Source: Halichondria panicea (taxonomy: Eukaryota > Porifera > Demospongiae > Suberitida > Halichondriidae). Taken from it: 64,000 nucleotides of DNA. Location: NCBI RefSeq assembly GCF_963675165.1, contig NC_087377.1, positions 11,766,632 to 11,830,631 on the forward strand, in the 5' to 3' direction. Under the pieces are notes generated by a model. It saw nothing but the letters and a program-made list of their open reading frames with translations, was not told the DNA's origin and searched no databases. The translations under genes were made by a program, and so were the position numbers. Shown in pieces: positions 12,130 to 23,196 of the stretch. Within the stretch, counting starts at the first letter, position 1. Every line of letters begins with the position of its first letter.

Positions 12130-12860
12130 ATTCCTCAAAGTTTAAATTAATGTTAAAGTCCATAATTAATGGCTGCTGCTCTCGTGAAACAGTGCAGCTT
12201 TTTGCAGCTCTTTTCTCACTCTTGCAGCTACCAATAGCTATATATTATTATGTAGCGTTCTAGTGCAAAACTAACTATATAGTAAGTAGAGTAGCAGCAC
12301 TTGATCTATGGAGAAGTTTTGCTATGCAGTATTCTGAAAAGGCTGCAATGGCATTATACTCAAGAACAAAGCAAATCTACGTACAAATTGAAATCCAAGA
12401 AAACTTGAGGAAGGCGCTTACTTAGGTGTAGTTTAGCTATTCATTCTTTAGAATGATAATTATCATAATTAATTATGCCTCGAGGCGTAGCCGCACGAGG
12501 GATACGGTAAAGCTGACTGTGTGTGTGTCTGTCTGTGTGTGTGTGTGTGTATTCCAGCTATAACTGCTCAACGGTTACAATGCGACGAAAACTAACAGCT
12601 TTTATAGGCTTCTAGCCACGTTCTCTTGGATTTTGATTCGTGGATTAGCAAACTAAAGCTTCTTTCTCGAGTTATGGCTAGTTTGACTCACATTGAAGGC
12701 TGTTGCAGTCTCTTCAGAATCTTTCATAGCATCATCTGTCCGCACAAACTTTCTATTCAACATATGAGTTAGCCTTGCACTAAAGCGCTAGCTTTTTGTT
12801 AGCTACAATACTCAGAAAATATCTGTTAAAACAGCTAGCTAGCAGTACAGTAGCCATTTG
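12130..12860. repeat. two opposed copies of the CTGCTACAGCTGC dispersed repeat
   Basis: The inverted copy (about 12130-12420) contains CTCACTCTTGCAGCTACCAATAGC. The forward copy (about 12490-12860) starts in a (GT)n tract at 12518-12550 and continues with TAGGCTTCTAGCCACGTTCT. The two face each other, giving a loose inverted repeat. Confidence 0.65.
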
Positions 12861-12949
12861 TAAAATTGATCTCTTTGGACACACCCTTTAATTATTCCTG
12901 TGGATGTAATGCGCATGCGCGCTCATTCCCCATGTGTGAGAAAATAATA

Positions 12950-13205
12950 TCCAAGATCCAGATCCAGATCCTCCTGGCAGAATCATCTTTGTCTTGAGGG
13001 CCTGGTAAGCCACAAAACACTACCATATAACAATATAGATAACAATATGCATGTACACAGGTCTTTTCTTCTTAGATATTATATACACTGAACTACAGAT
13101 CCTGGAAGAATCAATTTTCTTCTTTCTTGATGTCCTGGTAAGCCACATAATACAAAAAATAATAACTTACAATAGATGCATGTAAATAAGTCTTTTCTTC
13201 TCAGT
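12950..13205. repeat. tandem duplication of about 120 bp
   Basis: Two imperfect copies share AGATCC...CTGG.AGAATCA, GTCCTGGTAAGCCACA and GTCTTTTCTTCT. No coding signal is associated. Confidence 0.6.
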
Positions 13206-13367
13206 GACTTTATATAGATAAGCTAACTTTAATATAAAATTCATTATAGATAACACTCTAATACTTTTGAGCGAAAGCAAAAACATGGCGAGAGGCATTA
13301 GCACAGCGCCAGCTTGAACACTAGTTTTCACTGCACTTGATTGATTATTGAGCAGCATGGCGGTCTA

Positions 13368-13510
13368 TATAATAGTTAGACAGGTGAGTCTGTTTAGCCC
13401 TCAGCCACTTTAGTACCCTCGCTACGCTCGGGATACTAAATCAGTGCCTTCGGGCTTCTAAATCCCACAGACACCTCCAAAACAGTGTCTAACTCATTTA
13501 GATACTAGTG
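13368..13510. repeat. about 150-bp inverted-end element
   Basis: The left TAGTTAGACA and right GTGTCTAACT bracket a segment with CCTCGCTACGCTCGGGATACT. Related copies are at 27970-28115 and 37530-37690. The same TAGTTAGAC start occurs in the large foldback at 6326. Confidence 0.65.
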
Positions 13511-13865
13511 CGCATGCGCAAACCGCTTGACTACAGTACAATTACTTGACAACGGAATACTAGGTATACTAAGTAAGTTGTAGGTATACTAAGTCCCATA
13601 GTGTACCTGCTCTGAGGCACTTTTCCCATGTACTTCCCATGCATGTATTTCCCGTGTAGATCTTATCAACTATAGTGTCTAAACACAGACATGCAGACAC
13701 ACAAACACAGTACAGATAACAAAATTATATACGTATGTTGTTGTGCGCATACGCACTGACGCATAATTATATTGAACAATGAATCCAAGCATTAATCCAA
13801 TCAACTAAACAGAATCAACTAAACAGACTCACCTGTTGAGCTGGAAGAGTGGCTGCTTTGGCTGC

Positions 13866-15455
13866 TTATTTCCTGGCGGTATCAATATCCACAGTAGCGT
13901 AGGTGACCTGATGTTGGTCTACTGTGGCAGTTGTGTTGCCTTTTGTGTGGGACTGGCTGGAGGTAAGGGAAACATAGATTACCGGCACCACTGTAATAGC
14001 CTGGGGTGTCAGGAAACAACAGATTAGCCCTTACAGAGTGTATATACCTATACAGGTTTCAAGCTAACTGATCTGTACAATGTGAAGCAGGAAAAATATA
14101 TTGGGTAAACAATGTACACTAATTCACCATACATGACACATCCAATAACACCAACCCAAACATGATTAACTTGTAATTATAGTAGTTCAGTATAGAATGC
14201 CAACCAAAACAGACACCTATATTAGTCGCAATACTTTCACGACTGCGCACAAACACACTCACCACATTCCCAAGCTGGCCATAGCTGCAGGCAGCCTCTG
14301 AGCACCCTGTACGAAGAGTGGAGCTTCAGTAATGATTGAGTATAAAGACGAGTTTCACATATATACCTGTCCATGCAGTGTTCATTACACTGTATTCCTC
14401 TTCGTTGACCACTATTTTCTGTGTTGTACAAAAATAGTCGTCATTGCAGCATAAGAATAATTATGTGTATGTTGATGACTATATACCACATTATCACCGT
14501 TGATGATAACCTCATCATAGGTTAGTGAACTGGAGAAGGGTTCTGTGAAGCAGGATTCTGTGAGGTGTGGCAATAAACTGATGCTAACAATACACCAATA
14601 CTCACCACATCCCACATTATAGGTGATTCTGTTGTAGCCTTCTTTGTTCACTGCTGGAGGCTGCATGGTACTGTGTTAAAAGAGGTAGTGAGTGAAAAAC
14701 AAGTCAACCTTTTTTAGGGTCATTGTGTCTTAGTTAATAAAAGGTATATGGATCATAACACAAAACCAAGACAATACAATCGAAGCTTAAATCTTCACTA
14801 GTATTTGATTTGAGCCACACACTCTATATGACAATTAAAAACATTAATTTCAGATCCTTTGAATGTCAATCACCTTTTCTCTTTCACCTCCAGCAAGAGT
14901 AGCACCAGTATAGCAGATGCCCCATCTATAGGTAATTCTGCAGCATACATGCATGCAGGCATGACACTGAGACACATACACTCCAACAGAGCCGGGTCAG
15001 GATCACAGAGAGCAGAGTTGTTATAAGTGACAGTCACTGCACCCACCAGTGAGAACTCAGGATCAAATTGGAGGATAATGACTGAGCGCTCAGTTAGGTT
15101 AGAGTTATTGAGTAGCACTCCATTGAGTGGAGAGGCAGGTAGCACACAGGAAACTGGGTACAAGAAATGGTGTATAGACATTTTTTATAAAAGTCACTTA
15201 ATTACTATAGGTTCATTTGTGCAGAAAATCTCCCCCAGTTTGGTGTCCCACTCTCCTGTAGCTAGATAGGTGGCAGTCATCCCTCTGGGAACAGTCAATC
15301 GTCACACTGCATGGAAGGTCACTTATGGACCGTGATGGTGTCGTTTTGTGGTGGGGATAATGGATCCGAGCAGTTCATTAATTGGAGCTGTGAGGTGAAA
15401 AAATAATATTAAGTGTTTGTCCAACCAAGAACTGAACTCACGAGTTGTGGGAGGG
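13866..15455 (-). pseudogene. inverted receptor copy: decayed CCPs, intact tyrosine-rich tail exons
   Basis: The ectodomain is damaged. The end of a CCP1 exon is at about 15437-15455. A CCP2 exon at about 15215-15395 has an internal deletion. A CCP3 exon at about 14960-15153 has lost two of its four cysteines. Downstream, five small exons have good splice sites and matching phases: 14606-14660, 14487-14557, 14367-14418, 14263-14306 and 13866-13952, ending in TAA. They encode a tail of about 100 residues with ITYNV, LTYDEV, EEYSVM, CSYGQL and VTYATV. LTYDEV and VTYATV fit the ITIM consensus (I/V/L/S)xYxx(I/V/L). A convincing full-length membrane segment was not found: a short GASAILVLLLL patch lies near 14890-14925. 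No signal-peptide, Ig or FN3 exon remains upstream. CCP3 is closest to that of the gene at 38691. It may be a relic, or a fragmentary gene whose tail is still used. Confidence 0.6.
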
Positions 15456-15988
15456 AGTGTGGGTATAAATCAGCTTAGCTTACCTTGTTAGTCAAAAATA
15501 AGCCTTCTTTGCCACTTGCACTCTCTTGTCATAAAACACGGAATCCTCAATGGTACATGGTGCGACTGGGGCTTACTACGTATATGATTGATTGATAGCG
15601 CATGTGATCTTGTTTCCACTCCATGCTGCCTGCCATGCTGCTCTTGTATATCTATGAAACCATACCTAGCCGTAAGGTTGATATAGAACTTGAGAGACCG
15701 TAGAGTCATTCCCGCTGTCTATCTAGGACAATGTATGTCATCGATGCAGAAAACTACTGCTGCATAGATCAATCTCCAGTGCACTGGATCCAGACACTAG
15801 ACACAAGACGAACTTTCTCTCTCTCTAATTATTGGCATCCGGTCCTTCTTCTTCTTTGTAGCCTCCAAATAATGAAGAGTCCGCGTGCGCAGAGACTAAG
15901 CTGGACTGATAATTATGTCAAAGTTCATCTATGAAGAGTTAGAAACTAAGCTGACAGTTCATCTATAAAGAGCATAGCTCTAATTCCA

Positions 15989-17821
15989 ATGGTAAGTAGT
16001 TCCTATAGATCTAGTATAATTAAATAAGTTATAATTTTGTTTGGTTTAGGGATCAGTGATTTGGTTAGTTTTACTTTTAGGAGGATGTCTGATTGAAGAT
16101 GTATCTGTTCAGACGACCATTATATCTTCTCTGCAATCAACAAACAGAATGTATGTTTGTCCAGGAGAGATTGTTACCTATGTCTGCAGTGGAGCTGGAG
16201 ATCAAATTAGGCTATCAGCACCACCACATATTCCTTTGGGCGTTCCTTTGTTGTATGTGCGTGGAGACCCTCCAGGATTAGGACGTCTAGAAGATGGCCC
16301 CATTGTATCGAATCTTATTTCGACTATTTCACCTTCGATGGTAGCAGATTTAATAGTGCAAAATTCTTCATTGCCGGAGTTCTCTGTTCGTTGCACTGTT
16401 CTTTCACCTTCTGATGAAGCTGTAGTCCAGCACAAACCTTCAGGTATATAGGTATATGATACACTCAGTCAATAAACAAAGCAGTTGAAGTGTATAAGTA
16501 TTCTGTGATGTGCTTGTGGTAATTACTCACCATCCTCTCGTCACCTCACTTGGGAGTAGGCCCTGGCAAATTATGCCGGCATAATTTGGGACATAATAGG
16601 TTAGGTCATTATGCTGGCATAATAGGGTTAAAATTTTGAATTTGGTTAGTTTGGTGTAAATGCAACGGTCCTTTGCTGCTGCTGAATGTGTTTTTTCTCT
16701 TTAAATGCCTTTTTATATTCTAGTGTTGAATTTCAGTTATGTTCCAATGTACAATACAGGAGATAATTGTTACTATACTACTACTGAAAAATATTTATAT
16801 TATTTATGACGTCAATTTGGGACATAATGGGTTCTTTCGACAAGCATAATAGGCTGAATTTGGGGCAGTGTTCAAAAGCATAATAGGCAAAAAAAGAGCA
16901 TAATTTGCCAGGGCCTACCTGGGAGTATAGGCCTATACATTGATAAGTGTGGTGTATAATTATAATTATATATCTAGCCTCGAGACCAGGCCGATTTTAA
17001 TCGACCTGGAATCGAGGTTAATATATATACCAAGCTATATTAAATGATCCTTGATTTTGTTTACCATAATTATAGGTCCTCCTTTAGATGTGATTTCTCC
17101 TGTGATCGGATTTTTTTTCCCACCAAACAAAGTTAACATGGCTGGTGTGCAAATTAACTGGATGCATAATAATGGAAGCTATGATCTTAGTCACTTCACG
17201 ATCCAGGTGTTTGAGAGTGACACTAACACTGCAATTAAATCCATCGCTATTTCTGCAGAAAGCACTAGTTACGAAGCAATACTTGCTGTACCCGTTAGTA
17301 CGACCATGAATGTCTATGCACGTATAACAGTGACGTCCAAGTGTAACCAGACAACCAATGGAGTTATGACGGACACTATTCAGATAAATAAGAGTTAGTG
17401 GCTAAAGTAGATGAAAACCATTCACACTATTTCCTAGTAAGTATTTAGTTGTTTCTCAAGTAGACCCTCACAACAATTAACTCTAAAGCCCAATAATTTT
17501 TTTTCATTTAGGTGTATGTATAAATTTCCCCAGCAATCAACAGATAACTTGTACAATTGCAGTCACATGCATGGCATTACATGGAGCGTTATATATAATT
17601 ATAGCAAACAATATTCACTCTTCCTATTCAATTGCTATAATTTATAGTCAAGCTAATTTGTTTATCAAAATAATAATCTTCTAAATTTTCCGGGGTGCAA
17701 TCTATGTTGAACCATCTGTCTATAAATTCATGCCATCAATTCTATTCATGCAGGTATAAAAACAGCATACGTGTTCTGGGTACTCCTTCTAGCTGCAACA
17801 ATTGTCCTAACAATAATCTAG
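15989..17821 (+). CDS. short Ig-FN3 surface protein with C-terminal hydrophobic anchor and no tail
   Basis: The model has four exons: 15989-15991, 16050-16443, 17076-17393 and 17754-17821 (260 aa). The first exon is only the ATG, followed at once by GTAAGT. The second starts GSVIWLVLLLGG, a signal peptide, then an Ig-like domain with CPGEIVTYVC and FSVRC cysteines. The third is FN3-like (GVQINWMHNNGSYD). The last is IKTAYVFWVLLLAATIVLTI and a stop, so the protein ends inside its hydrophobic segment. That fits a GPI-anchor signal or a tail-less membrane protein. Internal junctions after exon 2 are phase 1, as in the neighbouring receptors. The second intron holds a TIR element and a hairpin. 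This is likely a diverged relative of the receptor family, perhaps a ligand or decoy; that role is inference. Confidence 0.7.
16555..16920. mobile_element. TIR element inside an intron
   Basis: The left end GTAGGCCCTGGCAAATTATGC is matched by the inverse GCATAATTTGCCAGGGCCTAC on the right. The interior repeats GCATAATAGG and GGGACATAAT. It lies in the second intron of the gene at 15989-17821. Confidence 0.85.
16975..17020. repeat. short palindromic hairpin element
   Basis: TAGCCTCGAGACCAGGCC pairs with the inverse ACCTGGAATCGAGGTTA around a central GATTTTAATC. It is a member of the CCTCGAxxCCAGGCC hairpin family seen at 18217, 27423, 34995 and 35148. Confidence 0.75.
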
Positions 17822-18216
17822 GTATATATGTCTGTGTGTCAAAACTTGTATATAGGTGTTGATGTGTACAAGCTAGGTGTTTAATTACTTAATGTTATGC
17901 AATATTTACTAGGTTCATAGTTTAATGAGTTTGTGGTAAATGTGTTGTTTTGTTCAATTTTCTTTGTTGTGCGCAGGGCCCCTTGCTCTGGCCCTGCCCC
18001 CCTTTGTTTTTGTATTTGCCATCACCCACTATCTTCCTCAGTTGTTGTTGTTATTTGTCTAAACTCACTAAGAATTGTTGCAAAGGGTCAAGTCAACTTG
18101 TACTCTAGGATAGGTAGGAGCCTGTCTCCCAACAATAGCTAACTCTCAAACTAAACTAGCCTGTCTAGTTCTTAGTCTAGATACAAGAAAGAGCTCAACA
18201 ATAGGTATATACTATC

Positions 18217-18314
18217 TAGCCTCAATCCCAGGCCGAGTTTTCGCTTTTATAACGGATAGGTGTGATGTTCGCCTATCCGTTATAAAAGCGAAAACTCGAC
18301 CTGGGATCGAAGCT
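18217..18314. repeat. long near-perfect hairpin element
   Basis: The arm CCCAGGCCGAGTTTTCGCTT TTATAACGGATAGG is repeated inverted after a spacer of about 10 bases. It is nearly identical to the hairpin at 34995-35085 but with a different central loop. Confidence 0.8.
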
Positions 18315-18957
18315 TATAATTATGCTATCAAGACTTATAGTGTATATCTATTCCAGTATTGTACTGTTACGTTCAAATTAATCGTGAATTAATTGAGTTG
18401 CTGATGTTTTATTTTCTGCAATGTCCAAGATTCTATAATGAGCGTAGGACTGACTAGAAGCAATAAAAATTTAACTACATAATACGATTATCCGGACGCC
18501 TTGGTTCCAGAGGCAGGCTGGATAACTGAATAATTATGCCGGATAATCGAGGTTCTATATACTGTACTGTTGTAAACAGACTAGCCTCTCTAGCCTGTTA
18601 GTGAGGGAACTACGCTAAGTACCCCTGGATCTATGTAGACTTTAAACAGCGTTTCAATTGATATGACTTTTCAAGCAACAACAACACAAATAATTCTAGT
18701 CCTACTTTTATACACAAAAATGAAAGAAACTTCTGGAATTGTCTTTCTAAGTCCTTACTAGCCTCGATTCCAAGCCGCTGAGAAAGACGGCCTGGTATAC
18801 ACTGTTTACGCATGCGCCAGAATTACCCAGAATCTGGGTAATCGTAAATTGCAGTATATTTATCAGTATTCTTATTCCGCATTAGTTTGTAAAACATTGA
18901 TATCCGTTTCATTTATAATGATGTCATTGAAAAAAGAAATCTAGTCCAAGTTGTGTA
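18315..18957. other. no gene; fragments of small repeats
   Basis: It contains a small element near 18480-18560 with GATTATCCGG/CCGGATAATC inverted ends, and a degenerate CCTCGATTCCAAGCC hairpin near 18758-18800. There is no supported gene. Confidence 0.45.
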
Positions 18958-19310
18958 ATGGCTGCTACCTTCTCTTCTGCTCTCGCGTACGCGTTATCCT
19001 GTGTTGGAAAACCAGGTCTAGTCTTGAAAGACAAGCAGCTGGAGGCGTTGAAGTGTCTGTACGCTGGTGTTTATGTGGGTACCGTACCGACCGGCTATGG
19101 CAAGTCCCAGAGCAAGTCCATCTGCTTTCCAGACACTCCCTTTCTTGATTGATGTGAAGCTTGACAGGACCAGTGCACCTCTCTCTGAAAGAAGTGTTGT
19201 GATGGTGATTTCTCCTCTTGTTTCTCTGAGTGAAGCCATCTTCAAAGTGTTGGTGTGTCTGTTCGACGTTCAGTGCCATTCTCTCTGGAAGGAAGTATTG
19301 TTGTGACATT
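18958..19310 (+). pseudogene. RecQ-like helicase N-terminal fragment, frameshifted
   Basis: One frame gives LKDKQLEALKCLYAG and VPTGYGKS. This is the Q-motif-like entry and Walker A (motif I) of RecQ-type superfamily 2 helicases. After an insertion and a one-base shift near 19125, the next frame continues with FQTLPFLIDVKLD and SVVMVISPLVSL (motif Ia region). The remainder of the helicase is missing and stops follow. RecQ-like genes are multi-copy in several invertebrate genomes, sometimes within mobile DNA. This fragment is not functional as it stands. Confidence 0.75.
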
Positions 19311-19335
19311 TGCCGAAAATTGGTCACAGAGTAAG

Positions 19336-19640
19336 TACGTGGTATCTGATCCGAGAACTGTGTGGCCTGAATGTGTTTACAATCCGAGGGACTTGTGTGT
19401 ATCCGATCCGAGGGACTTGTTGCTTGAGTGTGTATCCGGACTTGTTGCTTGAGTGTGTATTAATGGATAGTGCTTTCAATGGTAAATCTATTGTGTAAGT
19501 CAATAAGTAGTCCTCACATTATGTTACGTCACAGCCACTGTACTTATCCACATTCATTTATTTTTTACCCACAGGTTTAACTAATTTCTTATGAGATTAA
19601 CTGTCGCCTGAGTGTGTATCCGATCCGAGCCTCAAGTTAA
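19336..19640. repeat. short degenerate repeats GTATCCGATCCGAG
   Basis: Words such as ATCCGAGGGACTTG and TTGCTTGAGTGTGTAT recur at 19376-19460, with one more GTGTGTATCCGATCCGAG at 19611-19628. They lie directly downstream of the RecQ-like fragment. Confidence 0.55.
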
Positions 19641-20039
19641 TGAATAAATCTACAGAGCTGATGTTTTACTTAGCTGTCTCTGTCTACAGTATATACAGAG
19701 AGAGGTAGCCTCTTCTTTTTCTTTTTTCTGTTCTTTATCACAATAAGATAAAAATTAATACTGTTTTAACGTTCAATGAGATAAAATACGGTAAATAATA
19801 AATTAATTGTCCACCCACGCGCCAACAGTAAATACCAGGCCCACTATTCAAGGGGCTGGAGTCGAGGCTAAGTCCTTACTAGATCTAGAAGCATTCTGCA
19901 CAATCTTACTACAATAACAATACATGTAATTAACAAACCACTAAATTACTGAACTTTAACACTTAATAAGCCACAGGTCATGTAGTGTAGTCTAGAAGTA
20001 TCCAACTATAGCTTACCAAATTAATAAGTCCGTTACAAC

Positions 20040-20230
20040 TGTATAATAATTAGCGGGTTATTTTCGAGGCACTAAATTTTCACGGATTGCTCAAACTAAA
20101 CATTTCACAGATTTTATTTTTGAGGATAGAGGTTCAAATGACCACACCCCTACAGTAGAGAGGTTTTAATATCGGAAAAGTATTTTCGAGGCACTAAATT
20201 TTCAAGGTAAATAACCAGCTATACTATTAA
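20040..20230. repeat. TTTTCGAGGCACTAAATTTTC element
   Basis: The start AGCGGGTTATTTTCGAGGCA and the end TTTTCAAGGTAAATAACCAGC are roughly inverted. It is a diverged relative of the ACCGTATAGCG element family. Confidence 0.55.
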
Positions 20231-20321
20231 TAGACCAAGAGCTAAAGAATTTAATCAGCTTTTAATTGCTCTGACGTTACAGCTGGATGCTCGCGTGGGC
20301 GTTATACATCTATGCACAGGT

Positions 20322-20515
20322 CAACATTAGAGGAGGTACGACAACATCACGTGCATGGACAATGGAATGTCAATTAACATGCAGCAAAATGCTAATGATG
20401 GGAGGGGCAATTATCCTGCAGATCACACCTATCTACTTTTTGCTGCTGTTGATTGAAATTCCATTGTCCACGCACGTGATGTTGTCGTACCTTCTCTGGG
20501 TCAACATTAGAGGAT
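20322..20515. mobile_element. TIR element flanked by a direct repeat
   Basis: Inverted ends of about 40 bp run from AGGTACGACAACATCACGTG to CACGTGATGTTGTCGTACCT, with ATTCCATTGTCC in both arms. TCAACATTAGAGG occurs immediately outside both ends, which is either a target duplication or part of a longer repeated unit. Confidence 0.75.
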
Positions 20516-20919
20516 GTACGTAATGACATACAGGAGCAATAGTCTAATTATAAGCTTGATTCTGTTACTTTATATAGAGTACAGGGGGGGTATTATGAGA
20601 CCTCTAAATGTTTCTGACCCCCTTGTCTTGCAGTAATCTTGAGGGAGCTAAATAGCCTGTTCACTAACTACTATAATTATGGTCAATAGGCTTTGCATGT
20701 AAGCAAAAAAATTAGTGACAGTGCTTTTTTTGCAGCTAATACTAGCATTTAGCGTTCAAAGTGGTTCGGGTATTATGAGACAGGGGGGAGTATTACGTGA
20801 CACCATTGCAATTAATTAATTTTAACGCTAATTGGCTGCTCTAACATATCTGGAACTTTCTGATATTAAAATATAGTGATTATTCTGCCTATAAAAACAG
20901 TTACTCCTGTTTTAATAGA
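20516..20919. other. no gene recognised
   Basis: One arm of the AGGAGTAATAGTC element is at 20530-20570. GGGGGGGTATTATGAGAC at 20585 and GGGTATTATGAGACAGGGGG at 20768 form a loose direct repeat. There is no coding region. Confidence 0.4.
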
Positions 20920-21480
20920 TGAATTTTACTATGACTCTCCTTTTGCTTTGCATCCATTACTATACTAATGAAAGCACCGCAGGTGCTGATGCCTCGGTGA
21001 AGATGCCAAAGCTACATAACATAAAGCTACTAATAGCTTTGATAATTTTGCTGCATGCAAAAACTCACCGAGTGGGTAATGATCGACCATTATTATTGTT
21101 AAACGATCGATGCCAAAAGTTCAAGTCTAAAATTAATGGCTGTATTAGCAGAGCCTTGCAGCTCTCTTCTCACTCTTGCAGCTACCAATAGCTAGCGTTT
21201 TAGTGCAGAGCTAACTACTAAGTAGAGTAGCAACACTCGGTAAACAAGTTTGGCTACGTGCTCTTCTGAAAAGGCTGCAATGGCATTCCAAGTAAGCAAA
21301 ACTAGGTATAACTCGAGAACAAAGCATTATTTTGCAAATCCACGAATTAAAATCCAAGTAAACATGACTAGAAGCCTATAGAAACTCTTATTTGCACTTG
21401 ATTCATCCTTGAGCAGCTGTAGCAGTCTACACAGACAGACAGACACACAGACACACAAACACACTACCGTATACCGTATA
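20920..21480. repeat. inverted copy of the CTGCTACAGCTGC dispersed repeat
   Basis: Reading on the other strand it matches 46136-46790, including AACTCGAGAACAAAGC and AAGCCTATAGAAACTC. The open frame at 20919-21191 starts with a hydrophobic run, but it lies wholly in this repeat and is not called. Confidence 0.6.
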
Positions 21481-21810
21481 GCGGGTATATTTCGAGGGTA
21501 TAAATTTTTGCGGATGGACCATTACAAAGGATTTTGCGGATTTTATTTTCGTGGTCTGAGTTCCAGCCTTTTGGCGCATGCGCACATCAACATGCAGCTG
21601 TTACCACCACACCGTTAGCCTCGAATCCAGGCCTAGCCTATAACGGTGAGGCACCTCTTATTGTCGATAGGTGTGGTCAATAATACTGAACACGCCTACT
21701 ATTCAATAAAGATATAAATTTTCGTGGGTATAAATTTTCGCGGTAGAGGCTCAATCCGCGAAAACCGCGAACATTTATACCCTCGAAATATACCCGCTAT
21801 ACGGTACCTC
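21469..21810. repeat. ACCGTATAGCGGGTATATTT element copy, disrupted
   Basis: The left end ACCGTATAGCGGGTATATTT is at 21475 and the inverted right end AAATATACCCGCTATACGGT is at 21786-21805. The interior holds a partial CCTCGAATCCAGGCC hairpin at 21617 and GCGCATGCGCAC at 21576, suggesting nested insertions. Confidence 0.7.
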
Positions 21811-21959
21811 GCTTGTGCATGCGCACCGAGGCATAAACACACAAACACACTACCGTATACCTCGCTTGCACATGCGCACCGAGGCATAACTAGTAGTGTG
21901 TGGATCACCCCAAACTGGAGAAACGATTCTCACAGGTGAGTATTTCATGGGTAGCAGTA

Positions 21960-22785
21960 TATAGTAGGTCAACGATTTACTGGTAATGTCGTTGAAATTG
22001 CTAGTTCCTCATGTGGTTCGCAGAAAGTACTAAGCCTAAGTAGTCCATGTATCAATAATTATTAACAGACAAAATGCTCATTGCTTGTCGCTTGCCGGTA
22101 GAATAATCACAAGTGTTAATGAAGAAATGCAATGACCATATACCACTATCTACATTCAGGTGCGAAACAGAAGGTCTCGAGGCATCATTAAGATCTAATA
22201 CAGCGTAAAAGTGGAGTCTGTTCTTCAAGAAACAAAGTCAGAACTGGATCACCTAGCTATTAAAATACTGTTGGAGCAGGAATTTAGGATTAAATTACCC
22301 TAATTATTTCACATTTGTGTGCCAATTTCATATTAAAAATAATACAAGAATGAATACTGGTACTAACTATACTTTACATACAGAAAGAAAAAAATCTTAT
22401 TTTGATATTGTTCTTGAAGAGTGTTGTATCATTGAGCAGGTAGATTGATCTTTACACTGTATGATGATACCTCGAGACCTTCTGCTTCGCACCTGAAGAT
22501 AGTGGTATATGGTAATTGCATTTCTTCATTAACACTTGTGATTATTCTACCACAATGTGGCATCTATATGAAGCGGCTACCATGCTCAATGAGACAATGG
22601 GGTACATTTATGGGATGCAAACATAAAAAGCACTCTCGGCAAACGATAAGCAATGAAAATTTTGTCTGTTAATTGCTACATGGACTATACTTAGGCTTAG
22701 TACTTTCTGCAAACCACATGGGGAACTAGCAATTTCAACGGCATTATCAGTAAATCGTCACAATGCTTGACCTACTATATACTGC
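21960..22785. repeat. foldback repeat, about 825 bp
   Basis: The arms are about 21960-22195 and 22462-22785. TAATCACAAGTGTTAATGAA on the left faces TTCATTAACACTTGTGATTA on the right, and GGTGCGAAACAGAAGGTCTC faces GAGACCTTCTGCTTCGCACC. The unique spacer is about 265 bp. The arms have a few indels and no transposase was seen. Confidence 0.8.
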
Positions 22786-23190
22786 TAGAGTAAGGCATCT
22801 AAATTCAGACACGATGTATGTTCAGACACTCATTCTAAGGAGACAAGCAGTGATAAAAAATGTTCTTGTGTACCATCTGATCAAGCATGTGTTACTATGA
22901 ATGTATGCAAAAAAGAATTGATAAATATCAACTACCTAGTCTTCAAGAGCTGAAAATGTGCTAGTGTCTGATAAACGGTAAGAACAGACAAAAAAATCAA
23001 TCACCAGACACAACCTACCGTTTCTTCTGTAGGGGCATATGCTGAGAGTCGCATAGTAATTATGTAAGGACAATAACTAAAGAATAAAACTCCCAAAGTT
23101 GGAGTTGCAAAACGCTTGTATGTCCATGCAGCAATCATTTTTCTGCTGAGTCACTCGCGTATATAGCGCGTATCAATGATCAGACAGCAG
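22786..23190. other. no gene recognised
   Basis: AT-rich sequence without a supportable open frame, repeat or signal. Confidence 0.4.
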
Positions 23191-23196
23191 AGGAGG

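Noticed and set aside
17933-18142. Open frame after the Ig-FN3 gene
   Set aside because: It has no recognisable domain or splice partner, and composition is like the surrounding noncoding DNA.
20919-21191. Open frame of 90 residues starting with a hydrophobic leader-like run
   Set aside because: It lies inside an inverted copy of a dispersed repeat and has no domain or family similarity.
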